From positions 1-12,684 of the forward strand of contig URKH01000061.1 in NCBI GenBank assembly GCA_900548255.1: a DNA stretch of 12,684 nt, given 5' to 3'. Every line of letters begins with the position of its first letter. The first letter of the stretch is position 1. Under the pieces are notes generated by a model that ran no database searches, had not been told where the DNA came from, and worked only from the letters and a program-made list of their open reading frames with translations. Below, one piece after another: positions 1 through 6,782 of this stretch. A program made the position numbers and the translations under genes. The stretch comes from an uncultured Collinsella sp. Lineage in GTDB: Bacteria; Actinomycetota; Coriobacteriia; Coriobacteriales; Coriobacteriaceae.

Positions 1-767
1 ACGCCGCCCACCGGGCAACCGGTGATTAGGATGCGCTTGGCATCCGCCGCAACCGGGCGCTCGCCGGCCTCGTAGGCCTCGCGCAGCTTGGCGACCTTTT
101 GCTCCAGCTGCTCCGTATAGGCCTCGATATCAAAGCTGAACGTACCGGCAAACATGGTGCTCATCAGGTCGACGCCGCTCATGGCCGCCGGCTGGTTGGC
201 CTGCAACGTAAACATCTCGAGCTGGGCCGCACGCAAGCGGTTGCGACGACGGGCAGCAGCACGCAGGTCATCGTCGGTAATCGTGATGCCGTAGAAGTTC
301 TCGAGCTCCTCCTTGAGTAGGCGGCACTCCTCGTACCAGCTTTCACGCTCGTAGGCGCGATCGCGACCCTGCGGCAGGTGCAGAATGTGCGTGCGCTTGA
401 GCTCCCCCAGCAGCTCGTACATCTTCTTCTTGCCGTCGCAGGTGGTCTCGCCGATGATCATGTCGCTAAAGTACGTAAACGGGCACTTTTGCGAGTAGGC
501 AAAGCCGTACGTCGATTTGATGGGCGGACACAGATTTGCCGGCAGCACCTTCTCGGCCTCGGGAATCACCTCGTCGGATGTGCCGCACAAGGCCACACTT
601 GCAGCGCCCGCGGCATCGATAATCTCGAGCGGCGTATAGCTGCACAAAAATCCGACCAGGCGATTGCCCGCCTGCTTATAATCCTTGACGCGAATAAACG
701 CGGCCTTGCGCTGCTCGTTGAACTCCTCAAACGTGCTGGGCAACGGCTGCTCAATATTTTCCGACAT
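1..767 (-). CDS. Double-cubane-cluster / 2-hydroxyacyl-CoA dehydratase family protein, YjiM-like (3' end cut by the window)
   Basis: The first 255 residues are visible; the gene runs off the left edge. The start ATG (765-767) follows AGGAG by four bases, a slightly short but good spacing. Residues 37-115 carry the family's Fe-S scaffold: C42, C61, C80 in NLCPPIKS, C95 in KCPFTYFSD and C110 in GETTCDGKKKMYE, followed by C251 in ILITGCPVGG. This order and wording closely match what I remember of E. coli YjiM and the double-cubane-cluster proteins, which take electrons from an ATP-hydrolysing [4Fe-4S] activator and reduce small substrates at an [Fe8S9] cluster. The natural substrate is unknown. 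It lies 150 bp downstream of a same-strand paralogue (918-2201) and is probably co-transcribed with it. An activator ATPase of the YjiL/HgdC type would be expected near, but is not in view. The family is confident; the reaction is not. Confidence 0.88.
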   Translation of the reverse strand, partial: MSENIEQPLPSTFEEFNEQRKAAFIRVKDYKQAGNRLVGFLCSYTPLEIIDAAGAASVALCGTSDEVIPEAEKVLPANLCPPIKSTYGFAYSQKCPFTYFSDMIIGETTCDGKKKMYELLGELKRTHILHLPQGRDRAYERESWYEECRLLKEELENFYGITITDDDLRAAARRRNRLRAAQLEMFTLQANQPAAMSGVDLMSTMFAGTFSFDIEAYTEQLEQKVAKLREAYEAGERPVAADAKRILITGCPVGG

Positions 768-917
768 ATAACTCCTAAACCTTTTAACCAACCAAGGAAA
801 CGGCTTTCCCAGGCGCCCGAGGTTGCCGTGAAAGAGCAGCTCCGCGCACTTTGGTACGCAAGCGACGGTTTGAACGGCAAGATCGGGTACCTGGGGAAGC
901 CGCCGGAACGTATAGCC

Positions 918-2201
918 CTAAATGGTTTCCAAGAAAGCTTCGATGCGCGTCTGCAATTGGCCTGCGTCCTCGCCGGCGTAGTCGGTCGTGATGTGCATGA
1001 ACGGAATGCCCGCCTCCTCGGCGGCCTTCTCCACGGCGAAGGACTCCATCTCATAGAGCGTGCAGAACTGCAGGGCCACGTCGACGATGCCGTCGGCATG
1101 CAGGTCCTTGGCCATCTGGACAATGTCCTTCATACGCTGGTCGTTGGGCGTAAAGACGGCGCAGTTGATCTTAAAGTAGCGCTCGGCGATGGCATCGAGC
1201 ATCTCGTCCACCGTCTCACCGGACTCGTCGACCAGGTCCCTGTAGTAGCGCGAGCCCGTGCAGGACTCCTCGCCTACCACAACGCCGCCGGCTTTCTCGA
1301 TGAGGTTGAACAGCTTCCAGTTGGGCACGGCCATGGGCGTGCCGGTGTACAGAATGCGCTTGGTCCCCTTGGGCGCCACGCCCTCGCCGGTCTCGACACG
1401 CTGCTCGCACTCAGCCGCCATATCGTTAATGGCTCCAGTCAGACGTGGCGTGTCGTCCATAAAGGCGGCCTGAACGGTCAGCAGGCTGTCAAGACCGCTG
1501 ATGGGCGCAGGGTCGGCAGCGCGCGTGGCAGCGAGGCGCTGCAGGGCGCGACGCTTCTCATTGACGGCGCGGATGGCGGCCTTCAGACGCTCAGGCGTAA
1601 TCGTGACGCCGCACTCTTCCTCGATCTTGGCGGCGAGCTTCTTGACCTCGGCCTTCCAGGTCACGAGCGTCGACTCGTCGTGTACGTTGGGAATATCCAT
1701 GACGTACATGTTCTTTTGCGTGGCAAAAAACTCGTAGGCTTTCTTCTTGCCATCGCAGGTGTTCTCGCCTACCACCAAGTCACTCGACTCAATGTAGGGG
1801 CAGACCTCGCCCAGCTTAAATCCGGCAAAGCTCTTGATAAGCGGACAAGTGTTGCGCGGCAAGTGCTCCTCGACCTTGTCCGTTGCCCAATCGGCACCCG
1901 AGCACAGACCAACGGGAATGCCGTCACAGGCAAGCACGATCTCCTCGGGCACGTAGACGCAGAACGAGCCCACGATCTTGGTGGCCTCGCCAGCCTCCTT
2001 CTTGTCGAGCATCTCCTTAATGCGGCCACTATGGATGTTGGTGGCCACAAAGTCCAGGTAGGACGTGGACTTGGGGCGATTGTTCTGCGTCAGGAACATG
2101 TCGCCGTACATCTGGCCCACGGCGCCCAGCAGCATATCGTGGTCGGCAAGATTCATGCCGAGGCTCTCCCACATCGGATGGAAATCGAATTCTTCAGCCA
2201 T
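918..2201 (-). CDS. 2-hydroxyacyl-CoA dehydratase (HgdB/FldC-type) family protein
   Basis: A 427-residue protein, near full length for the family, with ATG at 2199-2201 preceded by GAGAGGGGAA. It shares the scaffold of the neighbour at 1-767: C81 and C100, C119 in NTCPLIKSF, C134 in EVCPYIESSD and C149 in GENTCDGKKKA. The second Rossmann-like half has RILYTGTPMAVPNW (286-295), C314 in EESCTG, C347, TPNDQR and C380 in ALQFC. Position 287 is Thr where the neighbour has Cys (TGTP versus TGCP), so the two probably do not hold identical clusters. Family members are cytoplasmic, oxygen-sensitive and reductively activated by an ATPase; they dehydrate 2-hydroxyacyl-CoAs or reduce small molecules. The N-terminal ~70 residues precede the conserved part and resemble the helical N-terminus of HgdB-like subunits. 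It is the promoter-proximal gene of the pair. Substrate cannot be told from sequence. Confidence 0.88.
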   Translation of the reverse strand: MAEEFDFHPMWESLGMNLADHDMLLGAVGQMYGDMFLTQNNRPKSTSYLDFVATNIHSGRIKEMLDKKEAGEATKIVGSFCVYVPEEIVLACDGIPVGLCSGADWATDKVEEHLPRNTCPLIKSFAGFKLGEVCPYIESSDLVVGENTCDGKKKAYEFFATQKNMYVMDIPNVHDESTLVTWKAEVKKLAAKIEEECGVTITPERLKAAIRAVNEKRRALQRLAATRAADPAPISGLDSLLTVQAAFMDDTPRLTGAINDMAAECEQRVETGEGVAPKGTKRILYTGTPMAVPNWKLFNLIEKAGGVVVGEESCTGSRYYRDLVDESGETVDEMLDAIAERYFKINCAVFTPNDQRMKDIVQMAKDLHADGIVDVALQFCTLYEMESFAVEKAAEEAGIPFMHITTDYAGEDAGQLQTRIEAFLETI

Positions 2202-2339
2202 GGCGGTTCCCCTCTCGAACCAAAAACGGATAACAGCGGTATCGATGCACGACGGGCGGCGATTGCCCTGCCGTGCTCAAACCCGGAATTTTGGGGAACC
2301 TGCTTTGCGGTTGACTATTTAGTTGTGCGTCGTCTCTCC

Positions 2340-2375
2340 CGGAGCCGTGAACATACCTGCTCATATGCGGCTCCG
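2340..2375 (-). other. Imperfect hairpin in the leader of the Fe-S gene pair
   Basis: An 8-bp perfect inverted repeat (CGGAGCCG at 2340-2347, CGGCTCCG at 2368-2375) can be extended by four inner pairs (CATA 2352-2355 with TATG 2364-2367) across a four-base bulge. It overlaps the last codons of the 22-codon frame ending at 2361 and lies about 140 bases upstream of the 918-2201 gene. No T-run follows on the minus strand, so it does not look like a simple terminator. A role in mRNA folding or attenuation is inference. Confidence 0.4.
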
Positions 2376-2429
2376 AGCGATATATAGGGCACGCGCGGCA
2401 ACGCGGCAAATGTATGTCGTCTGCAGCAT
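2361..2429 (-). CDS. Possible 22-residue leader peptide
   Basis: ATG at 2427-2429 is preceded by AAAGGAGGG (2437-2445) with eight bases between GGAGG and ATG, the strongest Shine-Dalgarno site in the window. The frame is short, basic and ends in TGA at 2361-2363. It begins about 25 bases after the predicted transcription start and ends inside a hairpin (2340-2375), an arrangement seen in leader peptides that control a downstream gene; the next gene starts at 2201. There is no run of one amino-acid codon to suggest a classical amino-acid attenuator, though four Arg codons and several Ala codons are present. I recognise no family. It may instead be the remnant of a lost gene start. Confidence 0.35.
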   Translation of the reverse strand: MLQTTYICRVAARALYIARSRI

Positions 2430-2449
2430 GTGCGCACCCTCCTTTACAA

Positions 2450-2497
2450 GTTGAGGTCAACTATATCAACGGTCATCGACCATGCGAACACCGTTGA
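2450..2497 (-). promoter_or_regulatory. Promoter with overlapping operator-like repeats for the Fe-S gene pair
   Basis: On the minus strand a -10 box TATAGT (2460-2465) lies 17 bp from a -35-like TTCGCA (2483-2488). A perfect inverted repeat, TCAACGGT (2466-2473) and ACCGTTGA (2490-2497) with 16 bp between, covers the spacer and -35. A second, GTTGA-GG-TCAAC (2450-2461), overlaps the -10 and start point. The half-site GTTGA/TCAAC therefore occurs four times in 48 bp. This is the layout of a repressor or two-site regulator; the regulator itself is not in the window. Confidence 0.5.
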
Positions 2498-2500
2498 CAT

Positions 2501-2517
2501 TCGTACGACAGCGTCGT
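2501..2517. repeat. Nested short palindromes upstream of the Fe-S gene promoter
   Basis: TCGTACGA (2501-2508) is a perfect 8-bp palindrome and overlaps ACGAC-AGC-GTCGT (2505-2517), arms of five with a 3-bp centre. They lie just upstream of the -35 region and could be an upstream protein-binding site. An AT-rich stretch (about 2525-2550) follows, between here and the mod operon terminator; no gene is evident in it. Confidence 0.3.
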
Positions 2518-2582
2518 GTGCCGCCTTTAATAAATTATTATCCTGATTGATAAGAGTTTGTCATCTCTCATTCGACGAACGG

Positions 2583-2619
2583 CAAAAACAAAGCCGCCGA
2601 GGCTTATATCCCCGACGGC
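2583..2619 (-). terminator. Rho-independent terminator of modABC
   Basis: On the minus strand GCCGTCGGGG (2610-2619) pairs with CCTCGGCGGC (2593-2602) as a 10-bp stem with two G-U pairs and a 7-base loop. It is followed directly by a T-rich tail (TTTGTTTTTG). It begins 11 bases after the modC stop codon and separates the mod operon from the Fe-S gene promoter. Confidence 0.8.
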
Positions 2620-2630
2620 ATTACCCGGCG

Positions 2631-3701
2631 CTATCGACAAACCAAATGAATCCTGCTCACATCAAAATGCATGCGCAAGGTCTCCCCCGCCTGCGCCAAC
2701 TCCTCTACAGACACGCTCACCTTGTTGACCTTCCACTGCAGACGCGTGGGTGCATCAACACGTGGCACGTCCAACAGCACCAGCCGCTCAAAACGCGAAT
2801 CACTCACACGGGCCACGTGCAAATCGTAGCTGTTGCGGCCCCGCTCGGCACGATTGTCAACATGGAAGTAACTTGCGCGAATCCCCAGGTACGCCACATC
2901 ATCGGGAACCTCGCGTCCCACGTTAAAGGTCATGCCCCAGTCGAGGGCCTCAACCTCTTCGTCGCCGATCTTGCGCGCACGGCTCGTGTTCTTGCAGCCC
3001 GTCAGGCGCAGTGCCGCCAACGTCTGCGGGCGGCGGACCACGTCCTCGACAGAGCCGATCTCCTCAACATGCCCGTCGTGCATCACGCAAATGCGCTCGC
3101 ACAGGCGGCATGCCTCGTCAATATCGTGGCTCACGTAGAGCACGGTACGGTTACAGACGTCGAACAGGTCGAGCATGTTCTGCTCAAGCGCGCTCTTGAG
3201 ATACGCGTCGAGCGCGCTCATGGGCTCGTCGAACATAAAAATGCCCGGGTGTGCCGCCACCATGCGAGCAAGCGCCACACGCTGCTGCTGGCCGCCCGAG
3301 AGGCGCGCGGGATAACGGTCGGCAAAGTCGGCCAGTCCAAAGATGCCCAGGTAGCGCTCGGCAAGTTGCCTGCGCGCTGCGGCGTCACCTGCACCCTCAA
3401 CGCCGGCGCACACGTTATCGGCCACCGTCATATTAGGGAACAGCTGATAGTTTTGAAACATCAGGGCGCTTTTTCGCTCCTGGGGCGAAAGGTTGATGCC
3501 CGCCGCAGAGTCAAAGAAGGTCACGCCGTTGACGACGATCTTTCCCTCGTCGGGCGTCTCCACACCGGCAATGCAGCGCAGCGTGCAGCTCTTGCCACAG
3601 CCCGAGGCGCCCAGCAGCGCCACACGCTCCTCGCCGGCCTCAAGCTGCATGTCGAGCATAAACCCGGGATAGCGTTTTTTGATTTCCAAAACGAGCGACA
3701 T
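2631..3701 (-). CDS. modC: Molybdate ABC transporter ATP-binding protein ModC
   Basis: A 356-residue cytoplasmic ATPase that drives molybdate import through ModB. Visible motifs are Walker A GASGCGKS (31-38), Q-loop FQNYQLFPNM (82-91), ABC signature LSGGQQQR (134-141), Walker B IFMFDEP (154-160) with D-loop SALD, and the switch histidine SHD (H192). Residues from about 235 on form the extra C-terminal domain usual in ModC, where TOBE/MOP folds can sense oxyanion; the short MOP consensus is not obvious here, so molybdate sensing is not assured. The ATG lies three bases after the modB stop, and its ribosome site GGGAGG is inside the last modB codons, so the two are translationally coupled. A terminator follows. 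The molybdate assignment rests on modA and the neighbouring moeA-mogA. Confidence 0.93.
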   Translation of the reverse strand: MSLVLEIKKRYPGFMLDMQLEAGEERVALLGASGCGKSCTLRCIAGVETPDEGKIVVNGVTFFDSAAGINLSPQERKSALMFQNYQLFPNMTVADNVCAGVEGAGDAAARRQLAERYLGIFGLADFADRYPARLSGGQQQRVALARMVAAHPGIFMFDEPMSALDAYLKSALEQNMLDLFDVCNRTVLYVSHDIDEACRLCERICVMHDGHVEEIGSVEDVVRRPQTLAALRLTGCKNTSRARKIGDEEVEALDWGMTFNVGREVPDDVAYLGIRASYFHVDNRAERGRNSYDLHVARVSDSRFERLVLLDVPRVDAPTRLQWKVNKVSVSVEELAQAGETLRMHFDVSRIHLVCR

Positions 3702-3704
3702 AGC

Positions 3705-5147
3705 TTATCGACCTCCCTGCGGTGCTGCGTCGTCGCGCATAAGCTCGGCCAGCGCCTCGCGATCGATGCGCAAGGCATCGCCGCCGACCGGGTCGAGCGA
3801 ATCGGTCTGGCTGCCCAGCCGCTTGGCCTGCTTGCGCTCCGCACGGGAGAGACCACGCTCGCGATACTTTTGCGAATGCGCCGTGTACATGTTGATGAAC
3901 AGGATTACCAGGAAACTAAACACGATCACGACGACGACCCAAAAGAGGGCCACCGAGGTGTTGCCGCCCATCCACTCAAAGTAGATGGCGATGGGAATGG
4001 TCTGCGTAATACCGGCGTAGTTGCCCGCAAAGAACAGGGTGCAGCCAAACTCTCCCATCGCGCGGGCAAAGGCGAGCACCGTGCCGGCGGCAATCGAGGG
4101 CCAGCCGAGCGGCATCATGAGCTTGGTAAAGATGCGACACTCGGACCATCCCAAGGTTCGCGCGGCGTCGAGCATCTGCGTGTCGAGGCTCTCGAAGGCT
4201 CCGAGTGCCGTACGATAGACGAGCGGGAACGACACCACCACGGCAGAGATCACCGCCGCCGGCCACGTAAAGACAATCGAGATGCCATGCGCGATGAGCC
4301 ACTGGCCCACCCCGGTCGAGCGGCCAAACAGCATGAGGAGCAGAAAGCCACAAACCGTGGGCGGCAGCACCATAGGAATCGTAAAGACCGAATCGAGCAG
4401 GCCCTTGATGCGACTCGAGGTACCCATAGTCTTCCACGCGGCGAACAGGCCCAGCGCAAAGGAGATCAGCAGGGCAAGGCCACTCGTTTTAACGGACACC
4501 CAAAACGGGCGATAGTCGATGTCGCCCAAAAAGGAAGCCAGAGAGGTCAAGGGGCCCTGCTCATCCCGCAACGCGACAGACGACGCCTCTACCATTTGAG
4601 CGCTATCAAGCCAACGCGCGCCGCCCTTGGCATCACCCGAGGCTGATGCAATCACCACATAGCGGTCCCCATCCGCACCACGCGCATCAAAGCCATAGGT
4701 ATACCCGCCGGCATCAAACGTTGTTTCCGCCGTGACATACCAAGGAAGATCCACGTCCCCTAGCTGCGCACCTCCCATGCAGTTTGCGCTGTCGAGCTCA
4801 CAGACAAGGGCCTTGAGACCCGATACGCACTCGTTGTCCTGCGGATCCAATCCATACTTCTCGACTGCCTTGGGCGATATCCACACCACAACGCGATCGG
4901 CAGCGGGCGCCACCACAAGGTCCACGTCCTCGTCAACGGGAAACCGGTAGCCCTCAGGCTGGCCCTCCATGGCACGAGCGGTCCCCTTGGCCAACCGCTC
5001 AAAACCCTCGATCCCATAGGAAAGCCCATGAGCGGTCGCAGCAACCTGGGCCCCGTCCTCAGCGTCCCCAGCAACCGCAAATCCCGGCACCCAGCAAAGC
5101 GCGAGGGTCAAAGCACAGGCGACAAGCATGCGGAATCTTTTAAGCAC
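3705..5147 (-). CDS. modB: Molybdate ABC transporter permease ModB with an N-terminal extracytoplasmic domain
   Basis: I place the start at GTG 5145-5147, which follows TTGGAG by six bases and puts a signal-like segment at the N-terminus; a longer frame from GTG 5216, overlapping the modA stop, lacks a ribosome site. The product is 480 residues against roughly 220-230 for usual ModB. Residues 1-26 resemble a signal peptide or first membrane helix (KRFR, hydrophobic core, AVA-GD). Residues 27-214 are a soluble acidic domain with three cysteines (near 107, 116 and 123). About residues 216-421 are the permease core with some five membrane helices and the EAA loop (328-355, AARTLGW...LGWPSIAAG) that docks on ModC. 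A charged tail of about 59 residues ends the protein. The added domain would face outside beside the ModA docking surface; its function is unknown. Confidence 0.9.
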   Translation of the reverse strand: MLKRFRMLVACALTLALCWVPGFAVAGDAEDGAQVAATAHGLSYGIEGFERLAKGTARAMEGQPEGYRFPVDEDVDLVVAPAADRVVVWISPKAVEKYGLDPQDNECVSGLKALVCELDSANCMGGAQLGDVDLPWYVTAETTFDAGGYTYGFDARGADGDRYVVIASASGDAKGGARWLDSAQMVEASSVALRDEQGPLTSLASFLGDIDYRPFWVSVKTSGLALLISFALGLFAAWKTMGTSSRIKGLLDSVFTIPMVLPPTVCGFLLLMLFGRSTGVGQWLIAHGISIVFTWPAAVISAVVVSFPLVYRTALGAFESLDTQMLDAARTLGWSECRIFTKLMMPLGWPSIAAGTVLAFARAMGEFGCTLFFAGNYAGITQTIPIAIYFEWMGGNTSVALFWVVVVIVFSFLVILFINMYTAHSQKYRERGLSRAERKQAKRLGSQTDSLDPVGGDALRIDREALAELMRDDAAPQGGR

Positions 5148-5215
5148 GAAAAGCTCCAAGCGAATACAAGGACGGAGTGAAACACAAAACGATGGAATTA
5201 TCGCGCCAAGCCGCA

Positions 5216-6088
5216 CTACTCGGAAAGCTCAAAGCCGTACTTAGCCCAAATCTTCTGCGCCTTCTTGTTGGTCAGACAGAAGTCGATGAACGCCTTGGCC
5301 TCGTCGGCGTGCTCGGAGCTCTCGGCAACGGCACCCGGGTACACGATGGGCTTGTGCGAATCCTCGGGGCACACGAAGGCCTCCTCGATGCCGTCGTAGC
5401 GGAAGATGTCAGAGCTGTAGACAAAACCGGCCACGCAGTCGCCTGTGGACACATAGGCGGCGGCGGTACCAACTTTGTCTGCCAGTGCGACCTTGCCGGC
5501 GATCTCGGGTGCGTACTCGCCATCATCACCCTCGGTACCGGTGTAGAGGCCCACGGAAGCCAGCGCTTGGTTAGCATACTTGCCGGCGGGAACGGTCTTG
5601 GCGTCGCCGATGGCGATCTTGCCGTCCAGGTTCGCAACGTCGGCGATGGCCTCGACCTTGGTATCGGAGCCCTCGGCGCGAATGATCACAAGGTCGTTGA
5701 CGAACATATCCTCACGGGTGTCGGTGTCGACGAGCTCGGCGGCTTCGGCGTCATCCATGGTGCCCTTGGAAGCGGTGATGAGCACATCGGCCGTGGCGCC
5801 GGCACGCATCTGCTCGACGAGGTCGCCGGAGGCCTTAAACTGCGTGTCGGCAAAGGTGGTGCCGGTCTGCTCGGTGTAAAGCTCCTGAACCTCGGGCAGA
5901 GCCTTCTCGAGCGAGTTGGCGGCAAAGACCTGCAGCTCGACAGCTTTCTTGGAAGATGCCTTAGCAGAACCGGCATCTGATCCGGCCGGCTCGGACGTCT
6001 TGCTGCCCGAACAGCCGGCAAGACCAAGGCCGGCAGCGGCGACAGCAGAGAGCGAGACGAATCCGCGGCGAGAAACCATATCGAACAT
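5216..6088 (-). CDS. modA: Molybdate-binding lipoprotein ModA
   Basis: A 290-residue solute-binding protein that captures molybdate (or tungstate) and delivers it to ModB. The start at ATG 6086-6088 is chosen because GAAAGGG lies six bases upstream; an in-frame GTG at 6112 has no such site. The N-terminus carries a twin-arginine-like motif SRRGFVSL (6-13) and a lipobox LAGC with the lipidated C26, so it is probably a Tat-exported lipoprotein on the outer face of the membrane. Ligand-site segments of the ModA family follow in order: VFAANSLEKAL (54-64), ASGDLVEQ (87-94), ADVLITAS (100-107), NDLVII, VPAGKYANQAL and, near the end, PEDSHKPIVYPGAV. A Ser/Ala/Gly-rich linker (about 27-48) tethers the domain. 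It is the first gene of modABC, with 68 bp before modB. Confidence 0.95.
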   Translation of the reverse strand: MFDMVSRRGFVSLSAVAAAGLGLAGCSGSKTSEPAGSDAGSAKASSKKAVELQVFAANSLEKALPEVQELYTEQTGTTFADTQFKASGDLVEQMRAGATADVLITASKGTMDDAEAAELVDTDTREDMFVNDLVIIRAEGSDTKVEAIADVANLDGKIAIGDAKTVPAGKYANQALASVGLYTGTEGDDGEYAPEIAGKVALADKVGTAAAYVSTGDCVAGFVYSSDIFRYDGIEEAFVCPEDSHKPIVYPGAVAESSEHADEAKAFIDFCLTNKKAQKIWAKYGFELSE

Positions 6089-6148
6089 GTTCAACCCTTT
6101 CGAACGATACACCCGGGCACCTCGCCGCAGGCTTTATTCTGTAATTAG

Positions 6149-6177
6149 ATTATACTTCGGTGCGAATAATGATTCTG
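6149..6177 (-). promoter_or_regulatory. Promoter of the modABC operon
   Basis: On the minus strand a perfect -10 box TATAAT (6149-6154) has a weak -35 (CAGAAT, 6172-6177) at 17-bp spacing, about 60 bp upstream of the modA start. A poor -35 beside repeats suggests that the promoter needs an activator or is regulated. Confidence 0.5.
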
Positions 6178-6199
6178 AGAAATTATTCTTGTCTGAGAA
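6164..6199. promoter_or_regulatory. Operator-like repeats at the modA promoter
   Basis: GAATAAT (6164-6170) and ATTATTC (6182-6188) form a perfect 7-bp inverted repeat with 11 bp between, across the -35 region. TCTGAGAA occurs as a direct repeat at 6174-6181 and 6192-6199, 18 bp apart, or about two helical turns. The sequence does not match the ModE palindrome I know from Proteobacteria. A molybdate-responsive regulator of another family is possible but unproven. Confidence 0.35.
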
Positions 6200-6242
6200 T
6201 ATAGTTTCAGGCACGCCTACAGAATGCCGTCCCCTTGGGCGC

Positions 6243-6279
6243 AAATAATAGGCGGAGCAGCCGTTCAGGTCGCCCCGCC
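6243..6279 (-). terminator. Terminator-like hairpin after mogA
   Basis: On the minus strand GGCGGGGCGACC (6268-6279) pairs with GGCTGCTCCGCC (6251-6262), 11 of 12 positions pairing including two G-U, around a 5-base loop. The sequence then reads TATTATTTG, a modest T-rich tail. It lies 13 bases after the mogA stop and upstream of the modA promoter, so it probably ends the moeA-mogA transcript. Confidence 0.65.
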
Positions 6280-6292
6280 GCAGGTAAACCGC

Positions 6293-6772
6293 TTAGTTGG
6301 TATGTCCGCCGCCCGCTGTCATTTGGGCTGCATGCTCCAGCTGGTCCGCTATGGCCTCCCAGCTTTCGCGGGCGGCCTTCGTAGAACCGGGAAAGTTTAC
6401 GACAAGTGTATGACCTCGTTGCATGCAAATAGCGCGCGAGAGCATAGCGCGGTGCGTCTTGGTCATGGAGTAGGCACGGATCGCCTCTGCAATACCCGGC
6501 ACATCGCGCTCGCAAACGGCACGCGTCGCCTCGGGCGTCACATCGCGCATCGAAAGCCCCGTGCCGCCGCAGGTGAGCACGACATTGGCGTGGCACTCAT
6601 CGGCGGCTTCCACAATGGCATCACCGATCTCGCTGACGTCGTCGCGCACAACCACATGTGAGGCGACCGTCCAGCCCTGCGCCTCGATAAGTTCCTCGAG
6701 TGCGGCTCCGGCCTCATCCTGGGCAAGATCGCGCGTGTCCGAACACGTCACGATCGATATCTTCAGCTCCAT
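6293..6772 (-). CDS. mogA: MogA/MoaB-family molybdopterin adenylyltransferase
   Basis: A 159-residue cytoplasmic protein of the usual size for single-domain MogA/MoaB. It activates molybdopterin by adenylation so that MoeA can insert molybdate. The molybdopterin-binding fold is shown by VTCSDTR (8-14), TCGGTGLSMRDVTPEAT (67-83) with the nucleotide-binding GGTG at 69-72, PGIAEAIR (92-99), and MLSRAICMQRGHTLVVNFPGSTKAARE (in 110-136), where SR and FPGS match the conserved pocket. The start at ATG 6770-6772 follows TAGGAGG; that ribosome site begins inside the moeA stop codon TAG, leaving only ten bases between the genes, so expression is coupled. Sequence alone does not separate MogA from MoaB; the MoeA partner supports either. 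Confidence 0.92.
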   Translation of the reverse strand: MELKISIVTCSDTRDLAQDEAGAALEELIEAQGWTVASHVVVRDDVSEIGDAIVEAADECHANVVLTCGGTGLSMRDVTPEATRAVCERDVPGIAEAIRAYSMTKTHRAMLSRAICMQRGHTLVVNFPGSTKAARESWEAIADQLEHAAQMTAGGGHTN

Positions 6773-6782
6773 AGTATTCCTC

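Noticed and set aside
768..917. Small gene or terminator between the two Fe-S genes
   Set aside because: The 150-bp gap holds only a weak 5-bp stem (GGAAA/TTTCC near 795-808) and no frame with a ribosome site other than that of the downstream gene.
2194..2460. An 88-codon minus-strand frame upstream of the Fe-S gene
   Set aside because: It would start at a TTG at the predicted transcription start with no ribosome site, and overlaps both the better-supported 22-codon frame and the downstream gene start.
378..4646. Very long plus-strand open frames at 378-2387 (669 codons) and 2547-4646 (699 codons)
   Set aside because: They lie opposite well-identified minus-strand genes (Fe-S proteins, modC, modB), show no recognisable motif, cross gene borders and regulatory sites, and are a common by-product of high-GC codon bias on the other strand.
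5148..5216. Alternative modB start at GTG 5216 overlapping the modA stop (TAGTG)
   Set aside because: The overlap is attractive for coupling, but it has no ribosome site and would put 23 extra residues before the signal-like segment; GTG at 5147 has GGAG at good spacing.
6089..6292. Molybdenum-cofactor riboswitch upstream of modA or moeA
   Set aside because: The modA leader is about 60 bases, the moeA leader about the same, and neither contains the long multi-stem structure that this riboswitch needs. The strong stem at 6251-6279 is better explained as a terminator.
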